Source: Gyrodactylus bullatarudis (lineage: Eukaryota > Platyhelminthes > Monogenea > Gyrodactylidea > Gyrodactylidae). Taken from it: a stretch of 64,000 bases of DNA. This document shows, piece by piece, positions 46,011 to 57,226 of this stretch; within the stretch, counting starts at the first letter, position 1; each line of letters opens with the position of its first letter. Made by a program: the position numbers and the translations under genes. Under the pieces are notes generated by a model. The model was given only the letters and a program-made list of their open reading frames with translations, was not told where the DNA came from and ran no database searches. Location: positions 106,862-170,861 of the forward strand of contig SSNU01000228.1 in NCBI GenBank assembly GCA_012064415.1, written 5' to 3'.

Positions 46011-47789
46011 AAATGGCTAAATTCATTTTTCAATGATTCCCATCAGTCATTATGGCAAAAAAGGGCATTGACATTGGATAAATGCACTAATTAATTTTTC
46101 GAACCTATATGAGAATAGAGTTAGCCTAAAATAATTATTTCAAATTATAATTTATTAAAAATCATATAAGAATATTTTGCGTAAAGGGCTTAAGATTAAA
46201 GGAATTAAATTCCCAGATACTCACAAAATTCTTTTGGATATTTTTGAATTATAATCATCAATAGTGCAACTTAATGAATCTAATCTGTATACGTAAATAT
46301 GATTGGTTTTGTAGAAGTTATTTCGGTTTTAAGTTGAGGTCGTATTCTTCCGATCGGTACTCAAAGGTTTACAAAAAAAAATTTTATTTATTAAACCTTC
46401 TGAAATTCATAGTTAATTAGGTTTTAGGGATAAGTCTTTTATTATTTCTAAAATTTAATTTTACCAAAAATAAAAAAATTTGAACACTCCGCAAGCCTAC
46501 TTGAAAGTATGTCTATGACGAGAAACGATTTGTTTTATCCCAAGCCCAGAAGGACAACTGTAACAGACATTTATAATTTATAAATAAAAGAATTAAGATG
46601 TTGGCTAAATTTTGATGAAAATTAATAATAAACAAAAATATTGAATAGGTTTTTATAAAAAGGTTCTGTGCTTTTATAAAAACACCTGAAAAATATTCTA
46701 TTCGTTACAGTTTAGTTCTAAAAGAATAGATTATTTTCTTCTCAAATTAAAACTAAACAAATAGTCATCATGTGCAAAAGAAAAAATTTGTACTACTCAC
46801 GGCTAGAAATGTTTTGGTAAAATGGTAAATTTTGTAAAAAAATTCAATAACATTTTAACAAAAAGAGTTGCTAAATCCTATTGTACCATTTTTCAATTTG
46901 AGTTTAAAATAACACAACTCACTTTGTAATTTATTATATTCCTAGAAGAAGTCAAGTTACTTCTTATTTTTCATTTAGTCTTGATTTAACTGCATGAAAA
47001 CTGTGGAGTCACAATGCGTCCAAGATAAAGTGAAATTCTTAAAGTGAAAAAGGATGTCTAAATAATGTAACCAGAATCAACACGACTGAATTAAAATTTT
47101 GTGATAGCTACTTGAGTATATATATATGTATACAAATTGTATACTTTACATTCACTATAGTATACAATGTATGGCTCAAATGAATCAATACATTCTATAT
47201 TCTCTCTTATAAGTATACTGTACAAGTATGGAGTATATTTTGTGTATATGTCTGTTTTTATATATTCCTACTACTGCTGATACTGTGGAGATGATTAGAA
47301 AATTTTTTATAGCAATTCACAGATCCACATTATCATTTCCATGGGCAACATTAATGCAGCATGACTAATCAGGAAAATAGGAAATGCTCCAAGTAAACTT
47401 GACTGAATGTATTTTTAGACACTGAGACAAATTTAGATAATTATAATTATTTATTTAAAACCCTTTAAGCAATGCGATATATCTTTAAAAAATAGATAGA
47501 GAAATGTAGTCATAGTGTATGATTGAAGGAAATGAAACTTGAGACAAAATGTTTTATAAAATCCTCTGATTGGTTCAAAAAAGTATTATTATTAAATGAT
47601 CTATTTTTACTCTAGAAAAAAGACTGACTGAGCTTCAATAATTTGAAGTAAAAATCTGCTTACGTAATTTCACATTAACAAAAGACTTTATAAAATTAAA
47701 TACGGAAATCTAGTTTTCCTCAACTAGTAAAAAAACTATCACAATTTTTGATTAACTGACAAGTTTTTCATAATACTCCTGATATAGAA
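46011..47789. other. Intergenic AT-rich DNA
   Basis: A possible transposon end occurs near 46540 (AGAAGGACAACTGTAAC, like the 12311 end). No gene is recognised. Confidence 0.4.
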
Positions 47790-48147
47790 CTATTGCGACC
47801 GTTTCAACATTTCCAATAACTCATTGATGATCCAGTCTTTCATCTCATTAGGTAGAACATTGACGGCGACATTTGTATCACCATTTGCTTCGGTGTAACC
47901 TGGGGGAGGAATAAGATCATTAGATAAACGTTCTGCCATGATATCACTTTGAAATCAAAACGACTGCCAAATGCTTCGGCGTGTTCTTAAACAATTTTAT
48001 TTATTTATATTTACTTTTGTTTTGTTCTCTCCCCACTCTTTGCTTATTCGAATACAATTATATTATATTCGTTACTTTTATTCATTAACTTTACCAAGAT
48101 CATTACATTTCCCCCTCTTTTATGCGGAGCATCCAGGCTCGGGCCGC

Positions 48148-50925
48148 TCAAAGAGGAGTGTAAATGAAATCAGAATCTTTTGTGTCTTTTCGTACTCGCT
48201 GAGGGCGTGTATGACACTGCTTATTTAGGTCTTCATCCGGGTTCTCACGAATTTGATCTTCAACCAATTGATTGACATTGTCGTCATTAGCTTCAGGTTC
48301 ATCGAGTAGACCTCTATATGAACCGTCTGCAACTAAATCAATGGTTTGCTGATTTGGGTTGACCCCTTCAGCTTCGGTATTCCATAATATTGGGAACACC
48401 TCATCGTCAATAGCTTGACATAACTCTTTAAAAGGTTTCAAACGATCAATGCTGACGTGTATTCTTGACCTTTTTTCAAAACTTTAAATTCTTTGCTATC
48501 TCGGCTTAGGACTACAAACGGTCCATCATACCGTTTAAACTTCATGTCATCAACGACATCATTTCTGATGAGTATTCTTGGAGCGCTCATTAGACTTTTA
48601 GTAATATAAGTACGAATCTTGTACTCTCTTCTTTCCGGCAAGTTTACCTTTCTGATAATTTTGAACAAAATTTCAGTCTGGTAACTTACCGGAATTACTG
48701 GTTTGTCATCTTCCACCAATAAATCAGTGGGTAATCTTACACCTCTACCGAACATTCTCTCAGCTCGAGTATGATCAGTATATGGTGTGTTGTTTATCAT
48801 GAGTTCGATAAACGGAAGAGCTTCATACCAATCTGCACATTGGTCTACTGCTATTACAGTGTCTCTCAACACTCGATGTATTCTTTCTACTATACCATTA
48901 CTCTGTGGATGATAAGCAGTAGTACATCAATGCTCAATATTATACTCATTCAAAGTTTCCGTGAATTTATTAGACATAAAATTACTACCCCGATCGGTGG
49001 TAATAATACTCGGAAAACCTTTGATCTTAAAACAACGTCTCACTAATGTATCCAACACAACAGACGTAGTTTCTTGAGTTATTGGTTCAAACTGACAATG
49101 CCTCGTCCGTCTGTCTATGATGGATAATATTTTGCTATATCCGTGGGACGGACGCATTGTTATCACGTCAATGCTCAAAATTGTCTTTTGGCTCGACAAA
49201 AACACCAATCTCTGCTTTGGTATGGTATTAGATTTTGCTCTTCTGACAAATAGGACAACTCAATACTCATTCTTTTATATCAGTGAACATACGATTCCAT
49301 ACCACTCTTTGACTGATTAAATTTCTAGTCCCTCTTATGCCAGGACGAGACAAATCATGATAGTGTTTAAATACCTCATATCTCATTTCCTTAGGGATCA
49401 CTGGTCGGGAAACACCGTTCAGTTTATTGCAAAATAATTGAACGAATTCTCCTTTCGGTGTACGCATAGTAGCACCACTAATATCTATTTTCTCGTGCTC
49501 AGCCCTTAATTCGGTGTAACTTTCGAACTGGAGCTTCTGCAGTTTATGTAAATCTAATCGCTCGATCTTACACAGCGCAGCTATTTCTCTGGGCTCTAGG
49601 CAACTAGAACACAGCAATTCTTGATCGATCGGCTGTGGGGATAATACATCAGCAACGATATTAGCTTCACCCTTTACATGGTATATTTTGGACACAAACT
49701 GTCCAATATATTCTAATTTGCGGGCAACGACATCGCTACGCATGTCCAGATTATTCCATTTCTGGAAAGATTGGGTTACAGTTTAATTATCACAATATAC
49801 CTTTACCTGCCGGTGTCGTATATAGTGACTAAATTTCTTACATGCCTCAAACACCCCTGTCAATTCCAAATTGCATATGGGCTGCTTTGCTTCGCTGGGT
49901 CTTAATGTCCTAGAATAAAAAGAAATCGGACGTGGCCCTTTTTCTGTATTCTGTTGTAGGACTGCTCCTATTCCGAGCGTCGAAGCATCTGAATACATCT
50001 CAAACTCTACACCTGGTTCAGGGTATTTTAAAATCACCTTCTCAGTTACTAAAATCTTCAACAACTGTAGAGCTTTACTTTGTTCTTCATTCAACTCCAA
50101 CGGACCATCTTTGGTTGTAATGTGGATAATGCTATCTCTTAATATCTTCTCGTAGATCGCCATGTTCTTTATAAACCGGCGGTAGAAATTGACTAGTCCG
50201 AGGAAAGACATTAGCTTCTTCTTGGTATTTGGAATTGGGAAATTCTGTATCGATATAACTTTATCGTGTAAAGGTTCCAAACCTTCACCACTCAATCGAT
50301 GTCCTAGAAAATCTACGCTTTCTTTTTGGAATTCACATTTGGATCTCTTAACTCTAATGTTGAATTTCGCTAATCGCTTGAGCACCTGTTCAATCATTAG
50401 GATATTTTCATCTCGGGTATATGACGCAATAATAATATCGTCTACATATGCTTGCACATTATCTAAACCCGATACAGCAGTATCCATTACTCGTTGGAAT
50501 GTGGCTTCCGCGTTCTTCAATCCAAAAGGAGTTCCTATATACTCAAACAGACCGAAACCTGTGTCTACGGCTGTCTTTTTCTGATCGGATTCTTTCACTT
50601 TAACTTGATGATAAGCCTTATTTGCATCTAATTTTGAATAAAACTTTCTATTTGCAAAATGCAGGGCAGCATCCATCAAGTTTGGAATAGGGTAGTTGTC
50701 TTTCACAGTTAAATCATTAACAACCCTATAATCACCACAAACTCTCATTTTAGTTGCGCTAACAGCCACAGTTAATGGTGATGACCATTCGCTTTTAGAA
50801 CGCCTGACAACTCCTCTTTTCTCCTGCCCCTCGAACTCTTTCTTGATAACCTCTTGTTTTTCATGATTCAGTCTTCTAGACCTGATCTTCACTGGGTCTG
50901 ATCTTCTCAAGCTTGGAATCCTCAA
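48148..50925 (-). pseudogene. Gypsy Pol: RT, RNase H, integrase, interrupted
   Basis: RT: the VCGDYRVVND block, YSKLDANKAYHQVKV, FEYIGTPFGLKNA and YVDDIII (catalytic Asp pair), then FLGLVNFYRRF. RNase H: EMYSDASTLGIGAVL and ICNLELTGVFEACKKF, ending at a stop after VYCDN (49783). The next frames give the pre-integrase segment (YHDLSRPGIRGTRNLI), then integrase pieces IDVITMRPSHGYSKILSIID and ITTDRGSNF, and the C-terminal ELMINNTPYTDHTRAE. Normally one polyprotein; here it is broken at least three times. Confidence 0.85.
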
Positions 50926-51091
50926 CTGGGGTTTCCAACTTCTCTACTAACTCGTTTATATCTATTATTGAATCAACAATTTCATTATTAAGTAATAATG
51001 GGATAAACTCACCGCTTATAGCTGCTACTGACTTCGGTGTTTCCGAAATAGGGGACCCATATGTCTCAGCCAACTTGCAGAGCTCTTTCAA

Positions 51092-51657
51092 TCTCGCCAA
51101 AATAGCGAAAGTGCTAGAGGGGAATCCCCAATTTACATCAACCCAAAATCCCCCATCCGATGCCACAGCAACCCAAAGTGAAACCAACGAGAAAGTAGTG
51201 GAAACTACTAATCAGCTAATTGGCATCAACGTCACAACACCGATAATTTATGTGGACGAGAAATCAAGTGACAAAAACGAGAAATCAACGGAAGTTGATA
51301 ATCAAATCAAATCTCAACCCATAATTAGCACATCTAAAACAGTATCCAATGCAATCTGCAAAACAAGCAGAAAGAGGAGAAGAGAAAGTGGACAGTTACC
51401 AATTGATCCCTACATAAAAAGAAGACCGAACACGTAATTGCTCACAACAACAAGAGAAACCCCACTCCCTCCCCAATCGCATTCCCAAACCAACCAATAA
51501 GAGGATACACTTTTGTTAATTAATTTAATATATAAATCAAGCCGGTGTAAGAGTCTGATGAGATCCGGCGAAATAAAAGCTTTATCACTAATTACTCGTC
51601 TTATCTTCAAATCCTCAAAATGAGTTCCGACTCACCAACAAATTCAAAAGTCTTATT
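51092..51657 (+). mobile_element. Penelope-like element 3' fragment inserted in Gypsy element
   Basis: The plus-strand ORF tail (to 51437) is low-complexity and ends SRKRRRESGQLPIDPYIKRR, like the tails of the PLEs at 16694 and 17460. It is followed by a 3' region with a hammerhead-like motif (51541-51606). The RT part is missing (5' truncation). Identical direct repeats of 189 bp flank it (50903-51091 and 51658-51846). Confidence 0.7.
51541..51606 (+). ncRNA. Hammerhead-like ribozyme motif, PLE family B
   Basis: CTGATGA, GATCCGGC, GAAA, then hairpin ATAAA-AGC-TTTAT, C at the cleavage position, and ACT pairing with AGT just before the core. TAAGA/TCTTA extends stem I across an internal loop. 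GCCGG, upstream, is complementary to CCGGC inside the 8-nt segment. The best preserved of the motifs here. Confidence 0.7.
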
Positions 51658-51820
51658 CTTCTCAAGCTTGGAATCCTCAACTGGGGTTTCCAACTTCTCT
51701 ACTAACTCGTTTATATCTATTATTGAATCAACAATTTCATTATTAAGTAATAATGGGATAAACTCACCGCTTATAGCTGCTACTGACTTCGGTGTTTCCG
51801 AAATAGGGGACCCATATGTC

Positions 51821-52382
51821 TCAGCCAACTTGCAGAGCTCTTTCAAAACTGGTACTCTCGATTTTGTCCAATAGACGATCACTTACAGTCGTTCGAAGCA
51901 ATGCCAAGAATCTGTATTTGTCTATCATTTGGTCGCCAGGTGCAGTTATTTCATACAATCTGATCAACGGCGTTAAATCAGATCGAATATCTCTGCGGAT
52001 ACTAGCAATGATCTCTCTAGGAGTCCTCTGACTGACTTTCACAATCGCATTCAGGATTTCAGTGACTGTTCGACTTTCATCACACAAAGAGGTTTCTTCA
52101 TCGCGAACTTGTTTGTCTGCTGCCATGACAGCACGTCTAATAATACGGGATTTCTCACTTTCTTCTTCAACCTTATTCGTCACGAAGAAATCTTCCATTA
52201 AGGTCACCCAAAACTCCACTGGCGTGGTCACCATATTGCGACCGTTTCATCATTTCCAATAACTCATTAATGATCCGGTCTTTCATCTCATTAGGTAGGA
52301 CATTGATGGTGACATTTGTATCACCATTTGCTTCGGTGTGACCTGAGGGAGGAATAAGATCATTAGCTAAACGTTCTGCCAT
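51821..52382 (-). pseudogene. Gypsy Gag, frameshifted
   Basis: It starts MAERLANDLIPPSGHTEANG at 52382, then changes frame near 52220 to VEFWVTLMEDFFVTNKV, the conserved capsid start of retrotransposon Gag (F-W-x-LxExxF). It continues with ADKQVRDEE and LLDKIESTSF. No zinc-knuckle nucleocapsid or protease follows, so the gag-pol junction has lost sequence. Confidence 0.75.
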
Positions 52383-52524
52383 GATATCGCTTTGAAATCC
52401 TGAAGACTCAATTTTATTTATTTATATTTAATTTTGTTTTATTCTCTCCCCACTCTTTGCTTATTCGAATACAATTATATTATATTCGTTACTTTTATTC
52501 ATTAGCTTTACTAAGATCACTACA

Positions 52525-53463
52525 GAACTAGTCTAGCATCTATATATCAAAGCTTTGAATGATAATTCAAATACACGAATTAATAATAATTAAATAGCGT
52601 ATGACTTTTATTCAAATCTTTTGATACCAGAGTAAACTAAAATGATCCTGATACGAAATTTGACGCAGATTCTGAAATTGGTCTTAGAATTTACGAATCG
52701 TATTCAGTTTCGGCGAAATAATCAAAAAAAACTTGAAATTTCCCAAAACCGAAGTTACTAATTATAAATTAGTAATTAATCAAGAGAAACTAATTCTGCG
52801 TCGATTGGTGAATGCATTGTGTGGGATATAGAGGAAAATTTTCCCGAAAATCAAATCGAGTAAGATTTATTGAAAAAACTAAATATAACTATTTATAATA
52901 AATAATTTATCTGAGTCTCAGAAATATTCAGTTCACAATCCATTCGACAGGAAATTTATTAGTCTTCTGGAATATACAAAGGTCTCAGCTATATCCACCA
53001 TCATCATGCAGTACTAATTCAAAGTAAGTATGATTTTATCATAATCGTCTGGAGTAAACTTTTTTTCAAGAAGACTATGAGACAGTCTTTCAATTAAATC
53101 CAAAGAAAGTTGATATTTTCATAAAAATTAATTAATTTTTTTTTGACCGTTTTATCAAAGCCATTTCCACATGTTAATATATATTTTTTAATCGAGTAAT
53201 CATACCTGTAGAATTCAGATATGTAATTACCTGAAATCTATCTGCTAAAGCTTCAAAGATAGTCAATTTTTGGACTTAAAAATGACTCAAATTTTGATCA
53301 ATAACATATGAAATAAAAATAACTGTAAATTCATAATCAGCGTATTCATAAACCACATGATAAACAAGAGATTAAATGCAAGTCATGAAAAAAAGTTTCT
53401 GGAACTTTAAGGTTTTTTAAAAGTAAACATGATGAAATACATACATTTAAAAATAATACCAAA
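52525..53463. other. Region downstream of RAD54B with one exon copy
   Basis: AT-rich, and otherwise unrecognised apart from the RAD54B exon copy at 53027-53105. Confidence 0.5.
53027..53105 (-). repeat. 79-bp copy of RAD54B exon 7 start
   Basis: It matches 54309-54387 with about four mismatches, covering the exon that encodes NLIERLSHSLLEKKFTPKDY. It lies 360 bp beyond the RAD54B stop and has no frame continuity. Confidence 0.85.
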
Positions 53464-56400
53464 TTATTTATTAACAGTGCGTAGTTGAAATATGGTTTTG
53501 ACAACGTCAGTTAAATCATTAGAAAGTTTAAACTGAGATAGTGTAAGAGGATCCTCTTGAAGACAATCAGATACGTCATCTAATGAGAGAAAGTGATCCC
53601 AATTCGTGAGATTGTCCAGACCTGTATTAGGTGTGCTTTTATTGTCGTCTGGTGTATCGTCAACTTTTCTTTTTTTCTCTTTCGGGACTAGAGAATATTC
53701 TGATTCTTCCTCATCAGAATCTTCGTTGGATTTTTCTATCTCACTGCATAATGGAGGAGAAGATGTTACCACTTCATGCCTAGTTAAGGAGATGGACTTC
53801 TCATTCTTCTGATTGCAGCGACATTCTAGTAAATCATGAGTCCATGCATTGGTATCCAGGTTAAGGGGTAGTTCAAAAAGTTGCTATAGAAAATTCATGA
53901 TTAATTAAACTACATACTTTTAATTCATCCATGCTAAAGTTTTGTTTATTCATAGGCTTCTTATGTTGATCCTTAACGACAGTTGATGAAAAAATAAAAG
54001 TCTTGGCCGATTGTCTTTGGATAATTCTTTCTTCAATAGTATTTAAAAGAACGAATCGATAAAGACGACATAAACGTTTTTGGCCTTGGCGCCATATCCT
54101 GGCCAAAGCTTGTTGATCATTTGCTGGATTCCAATCCATATCAAACAAAACCAAATATTCAGCACCAATTAAATTGAGACCAACTCCACCGGCTTTAGTT
54201 GTGAGCAAAAGGACTCTAGATTGCAGTGGTTTGCCTCTTTCGGTCACATCGTTAAACTTTTCCACAATAGCCTGCCGGGCATTGGCCGGTATACTTCCGT
54301 CAAGTCGTAGTATGATTTTATCATAATCTTTTGGAGTAAACTTTTTTTCGAGAAGACTATGAGACAGTCTTTCAATTAAATTCAAAGTCTAGAAAAAAAT
54401 ATTTTAGCTAGTTGACATGAAGATGAGAATTTCCTATTTTTACAAAAAACTCAATATTTTTATCTAGAAAGTCAGGAAAAAATTTATTTTTTGGATTCCA
54501 CTATGAAATGAGCTGATTAGTTTTGAATACAAAAAAATATCCGAAAAAAATTTATTCTGACTAAAATTGAGCCGGTTTTGAATTTTGGAAATGAAAATTT
54601 TTCAATGAAAAAGTGGAAAAATGAAACAACTTTCAAATCCAAAATTTTTATCGATTTCAAAGACTTGAAGCAGTTAAATATTCAGGATCAAAATTAGACG
54701 AAGATTTCGAATTTGGCCGTAGAATATGAGAGAAAATTACTCTTTCCAAGAAAAAGTTTAATCTCTATATTTTGAATCATTTTCCCTCGTGATAATCGAA
54801 AGATTCAAATGGTTCAATTTCCCGCCGTAATGACGAATTTCTGTGAATTCCTGCAGGCGAATTCGAAATCTTCGTCTAATTTTGATCCTGAATATTCAAC
54901 TGCTTCAATTCTTTGAAATCGATAAAAATTTTGGATTTGAAAGTTGAAAATTTTTCAATGAAAAAGTGGAAAAATGAAACATTTCCAAAATTCAAAACCG
55001 GCTCAATTTTAGTCAGAATAAATTTTTTTCGGATATTTTGAGTTTTTTGTAAAAATAGGAAATTCTCATCTTCATGTCAATTAGGTTTTCATAGATCTTA
55101 TCATTATGAGAATCTCATAATGAGATATTCAAGGATAATTTAAAACATTAGAGAACATACCTGAGAAAAACTAGACACAATAACGATACGACTATCTTTT
55201 GATGCAAAAATCCTGTCAAGGAGTTGACTCAGAATGTTAATTTTTGAAGAAAATTTATTGTCCCGTGGAAACTGAACGTTTTCATCTTTCCATGATGTAT
55301 GAGTTTTCAAAATGTCTAATAAGTTTTTTTGAAGATTTTCGTCCAACTGTAAATAGAAATTATTTAACGTACGGTCGATCGTTTAGTTTCTAAGAACTCG
55401 TAGAGCAAATATGGATGATTGTAAATTTTCCTGGTTATGTTTATGAGAGCCAAGATTGTCATGTTAGGTGAATTAATGTACTCGGGAGCTTCTTCCATCA
55501 TTTCCAATGCATAGTTTTGGAGATTTTCAAACATTTCTGGATCATCTTTGCGATTTTTAAACAACCAATTACGTATGGCTGCCTCTAGTTCTTTTTGTAA
55601 GGGCGATGGTTTAAGAAAAAGAATTCTTTCTATCTTTGGTGGTAGGGTTGATTGAATAACTTCAGAAGTTCTTCTAAGGAAGAATAAATCAAGGGATTTG
55701 ACCAAGCCCGGTGATTCAATAGAATTGTCTTCACTATCATCAGAATAAATTTTTTCTATATCCCCAAAACTAATTTTAGCGTCATAGTCAAGCATGTCTG
55801 GATAACAGAACTTAACAAGATTCTCAAACTCTTTGTAATTATTTTGAATAGGCGTTCCAGTCATTAAGAGTTTCTTGGAAATGTTCAAGGACTGAAGAGA
55901 GTGAAAAATTTTACTAGTGTTATTTTTCAGCCGATGAGCTTCATCACAAATTAGAAGACCAATACCCTTAACATTTGATATTCGGTCAATATTTTGAATT
56001 AAAAGTTCATAAGACATAATGATCATTTTGTACCTCATGAGTCGGAGATTGTTTAAATCAGTCTTTGAGTAAGCGCAAAGATATGGGAAATTTTCCAGCT
56101 GAAGCCATTTATTAATTTCATTTTTCCAATTCTAAAATATGTGAATCTACTTGCAAGTAAATGTGCAGATTAAAGATATAAATTTTTTAACTAACCTTGA
56201 CTAAGGAACCTGGAACTACCGCGAGAGCAGTTGGAAATAATGGTTTACCAAAAGGACCTTGAGAAGTCATTATAAATGCAATAGCAATAGCCTGAGTTGT
56301 TTTCCCTAAACCCATTTCATCTCTATATAATAATAAAAGATTAAACTAACGCCAAAATAACACCAGTTTGACTTGGAACAGTTTCACGATTAAATCCCAT

Positions 56401-57057
56401 CAAAGTTGAATATATGAATTTAATGCCGTCCCGTTGATGAGGTCGCAGTTTATCGTTGAAGGATTTTTTGAGGCCTACGTCAACTACTTTATCATTTTGA
56501 ACGTCTTGTGACCACTAAAATTAGCAGGAAATATAGGTTTACTAGGAAATAAGTAGAAGGTCTTTCCATTTTCAGATCATATTCTAGAACTGATTTATTT
56601 CTATTTTGAATCCCAACACGGCTGTATGACTGTGGTTTCAGTTTTGGAGTATTTTCTTTTTCTTCATCCTTTTTGATGGTTTCTTCCTTCGTGTCTTTGG
56701 AAAGATCAGGCAGACATTCAATTTCTCCGATAATATTTACTTCATATGATCCACAAGAAAAAAAATTTTCGCCAAAATTTTCTAAATCTTTCACGCTAAG
56801 ATTCCGAGAACCAACTTTTACCTGTTTTGCATCTTTTAGTACAACATAGTTCCCATCAACTTCAATATATCCATCAAACTCCCAAATCTTATTCTATTTA
56901 ATGAGTTAAATTAATTTAATACTTTTCGTCCTGACATTTTCGCGTAGCAAACCTCATAAAACTTTATATTTTTCGGTGGGTCTGGAATAATTTTAGGCTT
57001 GTTATAAGTGATAACAGGCTTTGATAAAATATTCGTAGGCCGATAGGACCTTCTCAT
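53464..57057 (-). CDS. RAD54B: RAD54B, SWI2/SNF2 DNA translocase of homologous recombination
   Basis: Eight exons (minus): 57057-56923, 56893-56543, 56514-56351, 56322-56196, 56131-55373, 55346-55161, 54388-53918, 53883-53464; 870 residues (human 910), all phases consistent. Introns 29, 28, 28, 64, 26, 772 and 34 nt. The start MRRS is the same as in human RAD54B; FYEVCYAKMSGRK...WEFDG matches the N-terminal RAD54B module. Helicase motifs: DEMGLGKTTQ (I), VVPGSLVKNWKNE (Ia), CDEAHRLKN (II), MTGTPIQNN (III), LTTKAGGVGLNLIGA (V), IWRQGQKR (VI), and the family's AWTHDLLEC after the core. The enzyme translocates on dsDNA and stimulates RAD51 strand exchange. The C-terminal 110 residues are an acidic, Ser-rich extension. 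The chosen ATG follows a frame open upstream without an earlier ATG. Confidence 0.95.
54408..55086. repeat. Complete foldback in RAD54B intron 6
   Basis: It starts TAGCTAGTTGACATGAAGAT and ends with the complement ATCTTCATGTCAATTAGG. Arms are about 330 bp, with GATTTCAAAGACTTGAAGCAG and GGATCAAAATTAGACGAAGA inside. It fills most of the only long intron of the gene. Confidence 0.85.
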
Positions 57058-57226
57058 TTTGTATAGTCGATTATATCGACTCGATATGATAAAATTCAAT
57101 TTTAGAACTTGAATTAAATTGAATCAAATTAATTAATTTGATATGAATTACATAAAACAAAAGAGCATTCTTACTGAAATTCTTCAGTAATTTTGTTCTA
57201 AAAGCAGCGGATTTATAAATGCAAAT
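57058..57226. promoter_or_regulatory. Bidirectional promoter region RAD54B/CNK
   Basis: 169 bp separate the divergent start codons. No clear TATA or initiator can be singled out in this AT-rich DNA. Confidence 0.55.

Larger units (their letters stand above)
50903..51846. repeat. 189-bp direct repeats flanking the PLE insert
   Basis: 50903-51091 and 51658-51846 appear identical. Both encode the same Gypsy segment (LKELCKLAETYGSPISETPK...). Only one would be present before insertion, so this looks like an exceptionally long target duplication. Confidence 0.85.
47797..52524 (-). mobile_element. Decayed Ty3/Gypsy LTR retrotransposon with tandem LTR structure
   Basis: Minus-oriented. The 5' LTR starts TGTAGTGATCTTAG at 52524; the 3' LTR starts TGTAATGATCTTGG at 48107 and is preceded by a polypurine tract (AAAAGAGGGGGAAA). 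The LTR is about 135 bp. Gag (52382 to about 51821), RT-RNase H (50925-49783) and integrase pieces (49743-48148) follow in Gypsy order. Stops and frameshifts interrupt pol at about 49783, 49267 and 48920, so it is dead. Beyond the 3' LTR, the gag start is repeated (47939-47797), as in a tandem array sharing one LTR. A PLE fragment interrupts the gag-pol junction at 51092-51657. Confidence 0.88.

Noticed and set aside
48771..49320. Plus-strand ORFs opposite the Gypsy integrase
   Set aside because: Shadows of the decayed integrase; no recognisable product.
50189..50584. Plus-strand ORF across the Gypsy RT
   Set aside because: Antisense shadow of pol with no domain.
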